A DNA stretch of 64,000 nt. Source: Paenibacillus marchantiophytorum. GTDB taxonomy: Bacteria; Bacillota; Bacilli; Paenibacillales; NBRC-103111. The DNA is taken from the NCBI RefSeq assembly GCF_014640555.1, contig NZ_BMHE01000005.1, positions 186,001 through 250,000 on the forward strand, read 5' to 3'. Below, in pieces: positions 36,574 to 45,733 of this stretch (the stretch's first letter is position 1; the number at the start of each line of letters is the position of its first letter). The notes under the pieces are model-generated. The model was not told the origin of the DNA and made no database searches. It saw only the letters and a list, made by a program, of their open reading frames with translations. The position numbers and the translations under genes were made by a program.

Positions 36574-36855
36574 GTGCGAAAAATCTCACTAAGCGACATA
36601 CAATCCAAGATTGCTGAAGGTCGACCAGATGTAGATTACGCAGTTAACGTCTTTCGCGGAAAAACCAGAGACCAAGGCTGGACAATGAAACGAATGAAAC
36701 CCAGAGATCCTGATGAAATTAAAGCTCTTAATTATCTTGCCCGATCCCAATATCGCAAAGCTGTTCAAGAAGGAACAATTATTTACGATAAGGAAAGACG
36801 GGTGTTGACGATTGCCAAGTATATCCGCGGGGAAGATAAGCGCAAAATAGAGTAA
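36574..36855 (+). CDS. Hypothetical 93-aa protein
   Basis: Unrecognised basic protein. GTG 36574 follows GGAGGTG at 5 nt, and a TATAAT lies at about 36542-36547 with a weak -35 GTTAAA 17 bp before it. The protein has no signal or membrane segment; it is Lys/Arg-rich with MKRMKPRDPDEIKALNYLAR in the middle. It is the only plus-strand gene inside the minus-strand polysaccharide cluster and shares a terminator with the following transferase gene. Confidence 0.65.
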   Translation: MRKISLSDIQSKIAEGRPDVDYAVNVFRGKTRDQGWTMKRMKPRDPDEIKALNYLARSQYRKAVQEGTIIYDKERRVLTIAKYIRGEDKRKIE

Positions 36856-36886
36856 AGGCACCTACCGAGTTTGGGTAAGTGCCTTT
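36854..36886. terminator. Bidirectional terminator
   Basis: AAAGGCAC-CTACC and GGGTAAG-TGCCTTT pair around a short loop, with ATTTATT on the plus side, between two convergent genes. Confidence 0.8.
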
Positions 36887-37838
36887 ATTTATTCCGAAAC
36901 CATCGACTGATTTCTGAAATTGTGGTTTTTTGCTTACTTCTAATTAAGGCCCTTTTTTGCCGAAGCTCCTTAAATGAATGAAAGAAACTAGACCATGCAC
37001 CCAAAAGCTTAGGCTCACGTAAGAGAGCAAAACCAAAACTGAGAAATTCATAAACTAACAATGAAATGATATGTTTTAGAATCATCGAAATCCGATCATT
37101 TTTCATCATCATTTTATAACGATTTATATAGGATAAACGTCTAACAAAAAGCGGTTTGCTGCTCCGTCCGCCTTCCTTCCAGCCTCTTTCGTGATAAGCG
37201 ATTGCAGAAGGTTCATAGTAAGCTTTCCAACCTAGCAACTGCGCCCGCCAAGCCACTTCCACATCTTCCTTATACGCAAAAAAATCCTCATCAAAAAACT
37301 CTCCATTTAAACTAATGTCATTAATCATTTCGCGTGAATACATCGCCGCGGCTCCTGACACGCCGAATACTTCTTCTGCTTGCATAAACTGATCGCTCGA
37401 CTGATGCGCTCCGCGGTCAAAGGCTCTGCGTGCTTTGTTAATGATGAGCCCTGTGCTATCTATTTGGGTTGGATCTGCTTTGAAAAGTAGTTTTCCTGTG
37501 GCAGCGCCGGCTTGTTGATTCATAGTCAATATCTCTATGGTTCTTCGAATATAGTCTGTATCGAGAACCACATCAGGATTCAAAATAAGACAAAAATCGG
37601 AGTCCGTCATTCGTATTGCCTGATTATGACCACCAGCAAATCCATTGTTAATGGCATTACGAATAAGCGTACAATTTTGGAACCATTTTTCTAATTCGTA
37701 TAATGTGCTGTCTTTAGAGGCATTATCAATCACTACGATTTCTTTAATCGGATAATATTGATTTAATACCGCTTGCAAACAATCGTCGATATGCTCGGAG
37801 CTATTGTATGTAACAATATGAACACTAACCGTTTTCAT
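36885..37838 (-). CDS. Family 2 glycosyltransferase (rhamnosyltransferase-like)
   Basis: A 317-aa transferase from ATG 37838, preferred because AAGGTGAG lies upstream; the frame starts at 37850. It has VSVHIVTYNSSEHIDDCL, IVVIDNASKD, FCLILNPDVVLD (DxD-like) and FFAYKEDVEVAWRAQLLGWK, the WbbL type. The C-terminal end is helical and basic. Its start overlaps the rfbD stop by 14 bases, so it is translated with the dTDP-rhamnose genes, suggesting rhamnose transfer. Confidence 0.87.
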   Translation of the reverse strand: MKTVSVHIVTYNSSEHIDDCLQAVLNQYYPIKEIVVIDNASKDSTLYELEKWFQNCTLIRNAINNGFAGGHNQAIRMTDSDFCLILNPDVVLDTDYIRRTIEILTMNQQAGAATGKLLFKADPTQIDSTGLIINKARRAFDRGAHQSSDQFMQAEEVFGVSGAAAMYSREMINDISLNGEFFDEDFFAYKEDVEVAWRAQLLGWKAYYEPSAIAYHERGWKEGGRSSKPLFVRRLSYINRYKMMMKNDRISMILKHIISLLVYEFLSFGFALLREPKLLGAWSSFFHSFKELRQKRALIRSKQKTTISEISRWFRNK

Positions 37839-38685
37839 CCTTGCTCTCACCTTGCTCCTTCAAAAATGCTTTAAGTCCTTCTCGCCAAGGCCGTAAGTCA
37901 TCAAATCCATTAGCAAGAATCGCTCCATGTGCCATAGCCGAATTTCTTGGTCTTGGAGCTGGCCGTGGAAATTCTTCCGTCGAGCAAGGATCAACCGTTA
38001 CCTTCGAACCGCTCTCTTCAAAAATAGCGCATGCAAAATTATACCACGAACATACCCCAGAGTTAGATGCATGATAAATTCCGTACTTCTCCGTTTGCAC
38101 AAGCTGACCAAGAAACAAAGCAAGATCGACCGTATAAGTCGGTGATCCGAACTGATCACTAACAACTTTCAATGAATCCCTGGTCTTCACCAGATTCAAC
38201 ATTGTTTTTACAAAATTAGCCCCATAAATGCCATATACCCAAGAAGTTCTCACGATAAAATACTTCGAGGACAGCGATTCTACATGCTGTTCACCGGCCC
38301 TTTTGGACTTCCCGTAGACACTTTGCGGGTTAGTCAGATCGTCTTCTTTGTAGGGGGTAACAGATATACCGTCAAAAACATAGTCCGTGCTAATATAGCA
38401 GAACTTCGCCCCAAGAGCCTCAGCCGCTAGAACAAGATTCTTCGTTCCATCTGCATTAACCATGTAAACTTTCTCTACTTCTGTTTCTGCAAGATCAACC
38501 GCTGTATAAGCCGCACTATGAATAACAACATCAGGTCTTAAGGCCATAATGACCTCTATGCATTGACTCTCATTCGTAATATCTAGTTGATCTCTTCCAT
38601 AACCATGAACTTCGTGATCAGCTCCAAGTGATCTAACAACATCTTGTCCTAGCTGGCCGTTTGCTCCAGTTACTAATATTATCAT
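37825..38685 (-). CDS. rfbD: dTDP-4-dehydrorhamnose reductase
   Basis: RmlD, 286 aa, reduces dTDP-4-keto-L-rhamnose to dTDP-L-rhamnose with NAD(P)H. Rossmann motif TGANGQLG (5-12), HSAAYTAVDLAE, and the SDR pair in VYGKSKRAGE (YxxxK). The ATG shares one base with the rfbB stop (TAATG). Last step of the rfbACBD set, in the order A-C-B-D on the minus strand. Confidence 0.96.
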   Translation of the reverse strand: MIILVTGANGQLGQDVVRSLGADHEVHGYGRDQLDITNESQCIEVIMALRPDVVIHSAAYTAVDLAETEVEKVYMVNADGTKNLVLAAEALGAKFCYISTDYVFDGISVTPYKEDDLTNPQSVYGKSKRAGEQHVESLSSKYFIVRTSWVYGIYGANFVKTMLNLVKTRDSLKVVSDQFGSPTYTVDLALFLGQLVQTEKYGIYHASNSGVCSWYNFACAIFEESGSKVTVDPCSTEEFPRPAPRPRNSAMAHGAILANGFDDLRPWREGLKAFLKEQGESKDENG

Positions 38686-39704
38686 TATTTAGTACCTAGT
38701 CGTGCCCCATATTGTTCATTAAAATACTTTTGATACTCACCCGTCTGAATTCGTTTCCACCAATCCTGATTTTCCAAATACCACCGAATAGTTTCATGTA
38801 TGCCTGTTTCAAAATTATGCTTAGGCTTCCATCCAAGCTCATTCGTAATCTTCGTTGCATCAATCCCATAGCGGCGGTCATGCCCTGGACGATCTTTTAC
38901 GAATTGCATCAATGACTCTGGTTTACCCAGCTCCCGAAGAATCGTTTGTATGATTTGAATGTTGGTTCTCTCGTTATTTCCACCGATGTTATAAACTTCT
39001 CCATTAACGCCTTTATGCAAAACAAGATCGATCGCGCTGCAATGATCCTCGACATATAACCAATCTCTAATATTAAGGCCGTCACCGTAAACAGGGAGAG
39101 ATTTATCGTTTAAAGCATTCGCAATCATTAACGGAATTAACTTCTCAGGAAATTGATAAGGTCCGTAGTTATTTGAACAACGAGTGATATTGATTGGCAA
39201 TCCAAATGTCTCATGGTAAGCACGTACCAAAAGGTCAGATCCCGCTTTGCTAGCTGAGTACGGACTATTCGGTGCTAAAGGTGTTTCTTCCGTAAAAAAG
39301 CCAGTCTCGCCAAGTGAGCCGTAGACTTCATCTGTGGACACATGAACAAACTTCTTAACTGCATGCTTTCTAGCTGCTTCCAGTAAAACTTGTGTACCTA
39401 AGACATTGGTTTTCACAAAAATATCCGGCTCAAGGATGCTACGGTCCACATGGGATTCAGCAGCGAAATGAACGACCCTATCGATTCCCTGAGCGAAAAT
39501 GCTGCTTACTAACTCTTCATTTGTGATGTCACCTTTAATGAAAGTGTACTGGCTATTTTCCTGAATGGATGTTAGGTTCTCTAAATTTCCCGCGTAAGTC
39601 AGAGCATCGAGATTAATGATTTGATAGTTCGGATATCGGTCAAGCATATAATGTACGAAGTTGCTGCCTATAAAGCCGGCCCCGCCAGTGATTAGCACTC
39701 TCAT
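38685..39704 (-). CDS. rfbB: dTDP-glucose 4,6-dehydratase
   Basis: RmlB, 339 aa, makes dTDP-4-keto-6-deoxyglucose. The Rossmann motif is TGGAGFIGSNF, the active site HVSTDEVYG followed by SPYSASKAGSD (YxxxK), and NNYGPYQFPEKLIP and KDRPGHDRRYGID are family hallmarks. It overlaps rfbC by four bases (ATGA) and rfbD by one. Confidence 0.97.
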   Translation of the reverse strand: MRVLITGGAGFIGSNFVHYMLDRYPNYQIINLDALTYAGNLENLTSIQENSQYTFIKGDITNEELVSSIFAQGIDRVVHFAAESHVDRSILEPDIFVKTNVLGTQVLLEAARKHAVKKFVHVSTDEVYGSLGETGFFTEETPLAPNSPYSASKAGSDLLVRAYHETFGLPINITRCSNNYGPYQFPEKLIPLMIANALNDKSLPVYGDGLNIRDWLYVEDHCSAIDLVLHKGVNGEVYNIGGNNERTNIQIIQTILRELGKPESLMQFVKDRPGHDRRYGIDATKITNELGWKPKHNFETGIHETIRWYLENQDWWKRIQTGEYQKYFNEQYGARLGTK

Positions 39705-40267
39705 GATTGTATAGCTCCCATGTAAAAGTTTATTTCCGCATCCTTGAGGAGCGGGTGCTTTTGATCTTTGTCGGAAAGAATAGGCTTAGATGTTGGCCAA
39801 TCAATTCCAAGCGCAGGATCACTCCAAAGTATGCCCCTATCGTGTTCAGGTGAGTAATACTCATCTACTTTATAGAGAACTTGCGTATTAGGCACAATCG
39901 TATAAAAACCATGTGCAAAACCTTGAGGAACAAGGAGTTGCCGCTTGTTGGCTTCACTAAGGATAACTCCCACCCATTGACCAAACGTGGAGGATTCTTT
40001 GCGGATGTCTACCGCTACATCGTAAATTGCACCAGCAGTTACTCGAACAAGCTTCGTCTGTGCCTTGGGATTCAACTGATAATGCAGCCCCCGCAACACA
40101 CCTGTTTCCACGGATAAAGAATGATTGTCTTGAATGAAAGGGAAATCAATGCCTAGTTCTGCAAACTTTGCACTGCTATAGCTTTCCATAAAAAAGCCCC
40201 GATTGTCACCGTGGACATCGGGTTCTATAATGAATAGTCCTTCTAGCTTAGTTGTTAAGATGTTCAT
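39701..40267 (-). CDS. rfbC: dTDP-4-dehydrorhamnose 3,5-epimerase
   Basis: RmlC, 188 aa, with NRGFFMESYSS, FIQDNHSLS, GVLRGLHYQLNPKAQTKLVR and PQGFAHGFYT. ATG 40267 follows AGAGGTG. It lies between rfbA and rfbB, the complete-pathway copy. The second copy at 33231 shares nearly all core motifs. Confidence 0.96.
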   Translation of the reverse strand: MNILTTKLEGLFIIEPDVHGDNRGFFMESYSSAKFAELGIDFPFIQDNHSLSVETGVLRGLHYQLNPKAQTKLVRVTAGAIYDVAVDIRKESSTFGQWVGVILSEANKRQLLVPQGFAHGFYTIVPNTQVLYKVDEYYSPEHDRGILWSDPALGIDWPTSKPILSDKDQKHPLLKDAEINFYMGAIQS

Positions 40268-40282
40268 CGGTTTTTACACCTC

Positions 40283-41026
40283 TTACAGTTTGAGTTTTCC
40301 AAAATCATCTCCGAAATACAAATCTTTCGCCAATCCATTGGCTTTTGATAATGAAGCATGTGTACCTGCATCGGTCCACCAACCTTGAAGAACATCGTAA
40401 GTCAGTTCATTTTTTTCAATGTATGCGTTATTAACATCTGTGATCTCAAGCTCGCCGCGTCCTGATGGCTTCAGTGTCTTAACTATCTTAAATACAGAAC
40501 TGTCATACATATAGATCCCAGTTACCGCGTAGCTGCTTTTAGGTTGTTTAGGCTTTTCTTCAATAGAGATAATCTTGTCTCCCTGCAACTCTGGAACACC
40601 ATATCTTTGTGGGTCTTGAACTTCTTGAATAAGGATTTTCGCCCCATTGTGTTGAACCCTAAAGTTGTTTACAAATGGAACGATACTTTCTTCAAATATG
40701 TTATCACCTAAAATAACGACCATCTGATCATTTCCTACAAAGTGTTCAGCGAGATCTAGTGCTTGAGCAATACCACCAGCTTCATCCTGAACCTTATACG
40801 TGAAAGTTACCCCCATCTCTCGGCCGCTCCCCAATAGATTCACTACGTCGCCCATATGCTCTTTGCCAGTGACGATGAGAATATCGTTGATATCAGCTTC
40901 TTTAAGCTTGGCCACAGCGTGGAAGATCATAGGGTACTTACCGACAGGAAGTAAATGTTTGTTTGTTACTTTTGTTAATGGGAACAGTCGAGAACCTGTT
41001 CCCCCTGCTAAAATAATACCTTTCAT
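40283..41026 (-). CDS. rfbA: Glucose-1-phosphate thymidylyltransferase (short form)
   Basis: RmlA-type enzyme, 247 aa, makes dTDP-glucose. The signature GGTGSRLFPLTKVTNKHLLP, the metal site VILGDNIFE and sugar-binding VEEKPKQPKS-like region are present. At 247 aa it is the short form common in Bacillales. It has a GGAGGT site and is first of the rfbACBD block, after the AT-rich CDP-sugar and transketolase block. Confidence 0.95.
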   Translation of the reverse strand: MKGIILAGGTGSRLFPLTKVTNKHLLPVGKYPMIFHAVAKLKEADINDILIVTGKEHMGDVVNLLGSGREMGVTFTYKVQDEAGGIAQALDLAEHFVGNDQMVVILGDNIFEESIVPFVNNFRVQHNGAKILIQEVQDPQRYGVPELQGDKIISIEEKPKQPKSSYAVTGIYMYDSSVFKIVKTLKPSGRGELEITDVNNAYIEKNELTYDVLQGWWTDAGTHASLSKANGLAKDLYFGDDFGKLKL

Positions 41027-41050
41027 ATGACCTCCAAAATAAATTACTTT

Positions 41051-42046
41051 TTAATCTGATGTTGATATCGCTACCTCATTTTTTGCTAAATTATACAATA
41101 AATTAAGTTGATTCTTCTCGAAATTTATTCTTTCTTTCTCAATTACTAGCGGCCGTTTTAAAACCTGAGTATGAATAGAACCAATGTATTCGCCAATAAT
41201 ACCTATAAAAAATAATTGCACAGATGAAAAGAAAAAAAGACCGATTACGAGTGGAGCAACACCTACAGAGAAATAATTCCAAAAAAACATTTTGGCCAAA
41301 AAATAAATAATTGCTACAAGTAAACTAATTGCTGACATAGCAAATCCAAGCATTGCAGCTAAGCGTAACGGAACTTTTGAATGATTAGTTATACCTAACA
41401 TTGCAATATCATACAAAGTATAGAAATTATTTTTAGTTATTCCTCTCTTTCTTACAGGTTGAATATATTCTATTTTATAACTCTCAAAACCAATATCAGA
41501 TATGAGACCTCTGAAATATGGGTAAGGATCATCAATACCCCTTAATATTTCAATGACTTTTTTATCGTACAATCCAAATCCAGTATTATTTTTCGTTAGA
41601 TCTATTTCGGAAACACGATTTATAAAATTGTAATACATTTTTCGTATTGCAAACATGATAGATGATTCTTCGCTTTGAGACTTAACCCCAAGTACAACTT
41701 TATAACCTTCTTCCCATTTCACGAGAAAATCTTTAATCATTGTCGGAGGATCTTGTAAATCAGCAACTAATAGTATTACAGCTTCACCAGTTGCTTGGAG
41801 CAAAGCATGATAAGGAGATCGAATATGTCCGAAATTCCTAGAATTTACAATAATTTTGACATTTGGATCAGTTGATGCAAGTTTCTTCAAAATAGATACC
41901 GTTTTATCTTTCGATGCATTATCAATAAATATATGCTCATATTCATAATCAGAAAAATTATCAAAAACTGCTTTTACTTGTTTGTATAATTCTTCAACAT
42001 TATCTTGTTCATTATAGCAAGGTGTAACAATGCTTATAAGTTTCAT
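41051..42046 (-). CDS. GtrB/DPM1-like polyprenyl-phosphate glycosyltransferase
   Basis: Family 2 transferase with two C-terminal membrane helices (about 229-252 and 262-287), 331 aa. Motifs: IVTPCYNEQDNVEELY, HIFIDNASKDKT, VADLQDPP (metal site) and NFGHIRSPYHALLQATG. Such enzymes load a sugar onto undecaprenyl phosphate for later transfer outside the membrane, and pair with a GtrA-type flippase; an intact gtrA is at 46542. Its ATG overlaps the transketolase C-half stop (TAATG). The likely donor is the CDP-sugar made just upstream. Confidence 0.85.
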   Translation of the reverse strand: MKLISIVTPCYNEQDNVEELYKQVKAVFDNFSDYEYEHIFIDNASKDKTVSILKKLASTDPNVKIIVNSRNFGHIRSPYHALLQATGEAVILLVADLQDPPTMIKDFLVKWEEGYKVVLGVKSQSEESSIMFAIRKMYYNFINRVSEIDLTKNNTGFGLYDKKVIEILRGIDDPYPYFRGLISDIGFESYKIEYIQPVRKRGITKNNFYTLYDIAMLGITNHSKVPLRLAAMLGFAMSAISLLVAIIYFLAKMFFWNYFSVGVAPLVIGLFFFSSVQLFFIGIIGEYIGSIHTQVLKRPLVIEKERINFEKNQLNLLYNLAKNEVAISTSD

Positions 42047-42981
42047 TATTGCATCACCTCATTATCTTGAATCAGTGCTAAGATTGCATCTAAAAAACCT
42101 GAATCAAAAATAAATTTTTCTCGCAAATAAGAATGACTTCCTACATAGTGGGAATATTCATCCTTGATACCAAACCTTTTAAAAGGAACCGCTTTTCCAC
42201 TTTCTGCAATTACTTCTGAAACAGCACTTCCTAACCCGCCTATAATGTTATGCTCTTCTAAAGTGATTATTGGAATACTTGTATTAATTAACCTAGTAAT
42301 AACTTCTAAATCTAGAGGCTTAATTGTTGCTACACTTATTAAAGTAGCACTTTTTCCATATTCAATATCTAATTTTTTTACTATATCAGATCCAGCTTCA
42401 AGCATATTACTTGTTGTTAGAATCGCTACATCTTTTCCCGCAACAACTTCAATTGCTTTACCAATTTGAACACGTGTCTGTTCATTATGAATTTTGGGTT
42501 CGCCGTTTTTTCCTAAACGAATATACATCGGTCCTTGATAGGTCACGCTTTGTCTAATAATCTCTCTAACTTCAATTGGATCTCCTGGGCAACATACGGT
42601 CATATTAGGCAGTGCTCTCATAATAGCTATATCTTCAATTGAATGATGAGTAGCCCCTGCTGGACCATAAGAAAGACCAGCTCCCACTCCAACTAGTCTT
42701 ACGTTAGTCATCATATATGCAACATCAACACGTACTTGTTCAAAACATCGCATTGTAACAAAAGGAACGATACTATAAACATAAACAATTTTACCAGACA
42801 AAGCTAACCCAGCTGCTATACCAACCGCATTCTGTTCAGCTATCCCAACATTTATAAGCCTGTCAGGAAATAGTTCACCGAACCTTTCCAATACGGAAAA
42901 TCCTAAATCGGGTGTTATTATATAAATATTTTCGTTCAATTTTGCTTCTTCCACTAGAGTATCAATAAAAGTATTTCTCAT
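42046..42981 (-). CDS. Transketolase-like, C-terminal half
   Basis: A 311-aa subunit with the pyrimidine-binding and C-terminal domains of a split transketolase. Glu in VGIAEQNAVG is the ThDP-activating residue, and YGPAGATHHSIEDIAIMRALPNM and EEHNIIGGLGSAVSE are family features. With the N-half gene one base upstream it forms a two-subunit ThDP enzyme. Housekeeping transketolase in Bacillales is a single chain, so this split pair inside a CDP-sugar cluster probably acts on a nucleotide sugar. Confidence 0.92.
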   Translation of the reverse strand: MRNTFIDTLVEEAKLNENIYIITPDLGFSVLERFGELFPDRLINVGIAEQNAVGIAAGLALSGKIVYVYSIVPFVTMRCFEQVRVDVAYMMTNVRLVGVGAGLSYGPAGATHHSIEDIAIMRALPNMTVCCPGDPIEVREIIRQSVTYQGPMYIRLGKNGEPKIHNEQTRVQIGKAIEVVAGKDVAILTTSNMLEAGSDIVKKLDIEYGKSATLISVATIKPLDLEVITRLINTSIPIITLEEHNIIGGLGSAVSEVIAESGKAVPFKRFGIKDEYSHYVGSHSYLREKFIFDSGFLDAILALIQDNEVMQ

Positions 42982-42982
42982 A

Positions 42983-43771
42983 CTATTCTCCCAATTCCTT
43001 TAAAGCCATTTTTAACTGCTCATCACTCGGAGATTTGTAATGCCATTCTAACCTATCTTCCATATATGAAACGCCTTTACCTTTAATTGTATGTGCTATA
43101 ATAACTTTAGGTTTTAATGCTTTATGATTTAAACCTTGCTCAATCGCTTCATGATTATGTCCATCAATTTCAATCACATGCCAGCCAAAAGATTCCCATC
43201 GTTTTGACATGTTTTCTTGATTTACAACCTCATTCGTTCTTCCAAAACTTTGAAGCTTATTGTAATCAACAATAGCTGTTAAATTAGTTAAATTGGCAGA
43301 TGAAGCATACATAATCCCTTCCCAGACGGATCCTTCGTTACATTCTCCGTCTCCTAATAAAACAATTACTTCACCTGCAATATTGCTACTTCTATTAGCA
43401 TAAGCCATGCCAATCCCAATTGACAAACCATGTCCTAATGAACCTGCTGAACTTTCAATTCCAGGCACAGCTGTCATATCCAAATGCCCAGGTAAGATAC
43501 CATCATCAACATAATATTTATTTAAATATTCCTTTGGAAAGAAGCCCCGTTCTGCTAGCGTAGCATATAAAGCAGCTCCTCCATGACCTTTACTAAGAAT
43601 AAATTTATCTCTGCCTTCTAATTTAGGATTTGTAGGATCAATTCTCAAAAACTTGAAATATAACACAGCTAGAATATCTACCATGGATAAGCATGTACCA
43701 ACATGAGATGATTTTGAATAATGTACCATGTGCAATATCGATTTTCTTATGTTTTTTGATATATCGTTCAT
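42983..43771 (-). CDS. Transketolase-like, N-terminal half
   Basis: A 262-aa ThDP-binding subunit. The binding motif GDGECNEG (140-147) runs to Asn171 in VDYNKLQ, with His23 (SSHVGTCLS), SKGHGGAALY (61-70) and SLGHGLSIGIGMA all as in transketolase. ThDP enzymes transfer a two-carbon ketol unit. A gap of one base separates it from the C-half, and it follows the epimerase/reductase gene in the same operon. See the findings for a possible branched-sugar role. Confidence 0.92.
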   Translation of the reverse strand: MNDISKNIRKSILHMVHYSKSSHVGTCLSMVDILAVLYFKFLRIDPTNPKLEGRDKFILSKGHGGAALYATLAERGFFPKEYLNKYYVDDGILPGHLDMTAVPGIESSAGSLGHGLSIGIGMAYANRSSNIAGEVIVLLGDGECNEGSVWEGIMYASSANLTNLTAIVDYNKLQSFGRTNEVVNQENMSKRWESFGWHVIEIDGHNHEAIEQGLNHKALKPKVIIAHTIKGKGVSYMEDRLEWHYKSPSDEQLKMALKELGE

Positions 43772-43782
43772 ATAATCCCTCT

Positions 43783-44658
43783 TTAATCAATCGAAATTAA
43801 CGATTTTAATTTAGAAATATCTGCAACCCACGACTTAGGTTCATTTGCTCTAGATGTAGCCTCGCCCCATATTGGTATGATATTTTCTTTATCTAGTTCT
43901 TTTGCAATCTGATAATAAAAATCCTCAATGTTAGACTGCTTGCCGGATCCTACATTTATTATATCACCAGATTGGTAATTGACTTTCAGAATTTCAAGAT
44001 AAATATTAATTACATTAGAAATTGGGATGAAATCTCTAACGGAATAAGGTCTTGATAACCGTGGCGATTCGTTTTTCATCAATGAGCTCTTAATACTTGG
44101 ATATAATCTTGAGTCATCTTCATAATCCCCGTATGGTGAGAAAAGCCTCAAAGTACATGTTTTCAGGTTCGTTTGCTGTCTTCCAATCATACTGCAATAA
44201 TTTGTTGCGGCAAGTTTCGTTATACCATAAAAATTAACTGGTTCACAGTAGTCAGATTCTTTCATAGGTGCATCTTTTATTCCATACTCTGAGGAACTCC
44301 CCGTGTTAATAAATTGCTTCACATCATATTTTACTGAGAGGTCTATAAGAGTCATTGTTGCAATCAAATTTGATTTAATGGTTTGCTGAGTATCCACTTG
44401 GCCTGGAAATCCTCCATATGTCGCAACATGATAGACATAGTCAGGATTTATTTCCACAAATGCTTCCTCCACGTGTTTTGTATCATCTAAGTCTGAATTA
44501 AATATTTTATGAAATTTATGCATAATGTCTTTAATTCGCCAGATATCGGAGCTTTTTCTTATGATTATTGAAACATTAGTGTTAGGCTGTTCAACTAATT
44601 CTCTAACTAAATTTGCTCCTACAAATCCAGTTGAACCTGTTACGAGAATATTCCACAT
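43783..44658 (-). CDS. NAD-dependent sugar epimerase/dehydratase family reductase
   Basis: Extended SDR of 291 aa with TGSTGFVGANLVRELV at the N-terminus, NTGSSSEYG and the YxxxK pair NFYGITKLAATN, and RPYSVRDFIPISNV. It resembles RfbS/CDP-paratose or YerF-type reductases that act after CDP-4-keto sugars. Its place between rfbG and the transketolase pair suggests it reduces the keto group of the product, but the substrate cannot be read from sequence. Confidence 0.82.
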   Translation of the reverse strand: MWNILVTGSTGFVGANLVRELVEQPNTNVSIIIRKSSDIWRIKDIMHKFHKIFNSDLDDTKHVEEAFVEINPDYVYHVATYGGFPGQVDTQQTIKSNLIATMTLIDLSVKYDVKQFINTGSSSEYGIKDAPMKESDYCEPVNFYGITKLAATNYCSMIGRQQTNLKTCTLRLFSPYGDYEDDSRLYPSIKSSLMKNESPRLSRPYSVRDFIPISNVINIYLEILKVNYQSGDIINVGSGKQSNIEDFYYQIAKELDKENIIPIWGEATSRANEPKSWVADISKLKSLISID

Positions 44659-44668
44659 ATACTTCCTC

Positions 44669-45733
44669 TCATTCTTTAACTTTACAATATGAATTTATCT
44701 GATTTATACAAATATCCATAATAGAACCATTCTCTCTATAAGAATGGGTCCATTCAATAATCTTACTTAATGCTTCTTCCAAACTCCATCTTGGTTTCCA
44801 TTCAAGCTGCATTTTTGCTTTTGAACAATCAAGTTTTAGATATTGCGCCTCATGTGGATGATATCCCTTGTCAATAACATAAGTGGCTTCATTTCCCCAC
44901 ATAGAGCATATTTTTTCTACTATCCATTTTACTGACTTTGCATCCTCATCCTCAGGACCAAAATTCCATGCTTCCGCATATTTCTCCCCATAATTATACA
45001 AATTTTGAGCAAGTAATAAATAACCACTAAGAGGCTCCAATACATGCTGCCAAGGTCTAATCGAATTTGGGTTTCGAATAAGGATAGTTTCATTATTGGT
45101 AAGAGATTTAAGGCAATCAGGAATTAACCGATCAACAGCCCAATCTCCTCCACCAATCACATTTCCTGCACGCGCAGAAGCAATAAAAGTAGAACCCTTT
45201 GCAAAATAAGAATTTCTATATGAACTTGTTACCAATTCCGAACATGCTTTACTACTCGAATACGGATCATGACCACCTAATGGCTCATTTTCGCGATAAC
45301 CCCAAACCCATTCCTTGTTTTCATAACATTTATCTGTAGTGACATTGACAATTGCTTTAACATTGGAAAACTGCCTCGCAGCCTCTAATAAGTTGGCAGT
45401 TCCCATAACATTTACTTCATAAGTTGCTAAGGGATTGATATAGGATTCTCTTACCAAGGGTTGAGCAGCCATATGAAATATTATTTCTGGGTTAACATCT
45501 TCAATTACTTTCTTGACTTTTGCAAAATCTCGGATATCACCTATATTTGAGTTTATAATGCTGGATAATTTAGATACTTTGAATAATGATGGATTTGTTG
45601 GCGCTTCTAAGGAATATCCTGAAACATTTGCCCCCAACAGATTAAGCCAAATACTCATCCAAGAACCCTTAAATCCAGTATGACCAGTAACTAACACCCT
45701 TTTGTTTGCCCAAAAATTTGAGTTTGTCATCAT
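44669..45733 (-). CDS. rfbG: CDP-glucose 4,6-dehydratase
   Basis: Extended SDR of 354 aa from ATG 45733, which shares one base with the rfbF stop (TAATG) and has GGAG nine bases upstream. VTGHTGFKGSWMSIWLNLLGA is the NAD-binding start, NVTTDKCYEN the catalytic strand and DPYSSSKACSE the YxxxK pair; SARAGNVIGGGDWAVDRLIPD is a typical RfbG block. It converts CDP-glucose to CDP-4-keto-6-deoxyglucose. Upstream in-frame ATGs at 45769 and 45739 lie inside rfbF and are disfavoured. Confidence 0.95.
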   Translation of the reverse strand: MMTNSNFWANKRVLVTGHTGFKGSWMSIWLNLLGANVSGYSLEAPTNPSLFKVSKLSSIINSNIGDIRDFAKVKKVIEDVNPEIIFHMAAQPLVRESYINPLATYEVNVMGTANLLEAARQFSNVKAIVNVTTDKCYENKEWVWGYRENEPLGGHDPYSSSKACSELVTSSYRNSYFAKGSTFIASARAGNVIGGGDWAVDRLIPDCLKSLTNNETILIRNPNSIRPWQHVLEPLSGYLLLAQNLYNYGEKYAEAWNFGPEDEDAKSVKWIVEKICSMWGNEATYVIDKGYHPHEAQYLKLDCSKAKMQLEWKPRWSLEEALSKIIEWTHSYRENGSIMDICINQINSYCKVKE

